In this document: positions 63,499 through 64,000 of the stretch, in pieces
How positions within the stretch are numbered: the first letter of the stretch is position 1
How the letters are laid out: each line of letters starts with the position of its first letter
Assembly (NCBI GenBank): GCA_036852015.1
Contig: JAANDG010000039.1
Coordinates: 310,001 to 374,000, forward strand
DNA length: 64,000 nucleotides
DNA from: Pelodera strongyloides
Lineage: Eukaryota; Nematoda; Chromadorea; Rhabditida; Rhabditidae
Direction: 5' to 3'
The notes under the pieces: model-generated
Database searches by the model: none
What the model saw: the letters and a program-made list of their open reading frames with translations, nothing else
What the model was told of the DNA's origin: nothing
Made by a program: the position numbers and the translations under genes

Positions 63499-64000
63499 TT
63501 ACCATTCTCGCCGATGGTCTAAAATTTCAAGTTAGGCCATGAACTTCTTCGAGGGACGTAATTAAGCCAACTCGGAGACTCAAAATGATAAGATAGGACA
63601 TTACATACTTGACAAGAAGAGTCCTTTCAAGTAGAGTCGATAGTGTTCGTTGAGTACCAATGTGGTGACGGTACCGACTGCACCGTGGTTGGCGAAGCAG
63701 AGCCAGAGAAGATGCACGAGAACTGGAAAGATTAGGAGTAAAGGGTAAAGGGTGTTAAAGCGGTCTTGGACGTCGCTTCAAACTGTAGGCTCATGTATTA
63801 TATGGTAATTTATGTTCGCTCCTGTGCGGGAATAGAGCTCAGTGCTCGTCACACAAACAAATGCAAAGAACTTACTCTGTGCGTTCCATATTTGCTCCTC
63901 GACGATGATAGCCAGTAGAGCGAGTGGTTCGATTATGGTAATCATTGGAACCAGCATCTACAAAGGAGAATCGATGAGCTTTGACGGCAAACAATGATTG
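63499..64000 (-). CDS. C-terminus of a nematode-type 7TM serpentine receptor, cut by the right edge
   Basis: Three minus-strand exons with consistent phases. The first in the window follows a TTTGTAG acceptor (about 63884-63959): LVPMITIIEPLALLAIIVEE, a transmembrane-like helix. The second (about 63610-63727) has ILVHLLWLCFANHGAVGTVT and LNEHYRLYLKG. The third gives NHRREW and a stop at 63499. The HG..-T-----..YR pattern at the end of the last helix resembles the C-terminal signature of the nematode Str/Srh chemoreceptor superfamily. The subfamily cannot be assigned from 70 residues. The upstream part lies outside the window. Confidence 0.55.

Noticed and set aside
63170..63505. A 111-residue minus-strand frame downstream of the 7TM receptor
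   Set aside because: The receptor frame enters this exon in another phase and stops at 63499; the remaining open frame has no family signature and looks like 3'UTR.
1..64000. CRISPR arrays, bacterial operons, phage or plasmid modules
   Set aside because: Intron-rich eukaryotic genes throughout; none of the tandem repeats has regular unique spacers.

Overview
This is eukaryotic nuclear DNA, AT-rich, with intron-rich protein genes. Most exons are short (about 40 to 250 bp), and introns typically run from GT(A/G)AG to TTT(T/C)AG. That splice style, the close gene spacing, AG acceptors sitting directly before several start codons, and a C-terminus at the right edge resembling nematode serpentine chemoreceptors all point to a nematode. 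A diplogastrid such as Pristionchus is a guess from the many small exons. All gene models were assembled by hand from reading frames and splice signals; start, stop and phase were checked where stated.

Layout. From 1 to about 25.6 kb everything is on the minus strand, in transcription order: an unrecognised helical protein (25606 to 22824), VPS18 (21909 to 11680), a METTL23-like methyltransferase joined in frame to N-acetylglucosamine kinase (10801 to 5423), mitochondrial ribosomal protein S29/DAP3 (4673 to 686), and the first exon of another gene running off the left edge. From 25.8 to 30.4 kb on the plus strand is a tandem pair of six-exon genes for small, probably secreted or type II membrane, six-cysteine proteins that I cannot assign to a family. 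Then, minus strand again, EDRF1 (38181 to 31079) and UTP6 (45364 to 38872). Plus strand: a short Arg/Ser- and Lys-rich protein (46132-49448) with a large minisatellite in its last intron, a GSKIP-like gene (51692-52590) and the ER chaperone HYOU1/GRP170 (53097-61899). A minus-strand 7TM receptor C-terminus closes the window.

Mobile and repetitive DNA sits almost entirely in introns and intergenic gaps: a tRNA-derived SINE, at least six short inverted-repeat (MITE-like) elements in several families (two flanked by TTAA, one of them an almost perfect 355-bp hairpin), a relic of a GIY-YIG (Penelope-type) retroelement, and several minisatellites.

The genes do not form one pathway. Most are conserved housekeeping genes (endolysosomal tethering, mitochondrial translation, rRNA processing, ER folding, amino-sugar salvage). 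The most unusual items are the METTL23-NAGK fusion, the unassigned tandem gene pair, and the fresh TTAA foldback element whose empty site can be read from a duplicated intron segment nearby.
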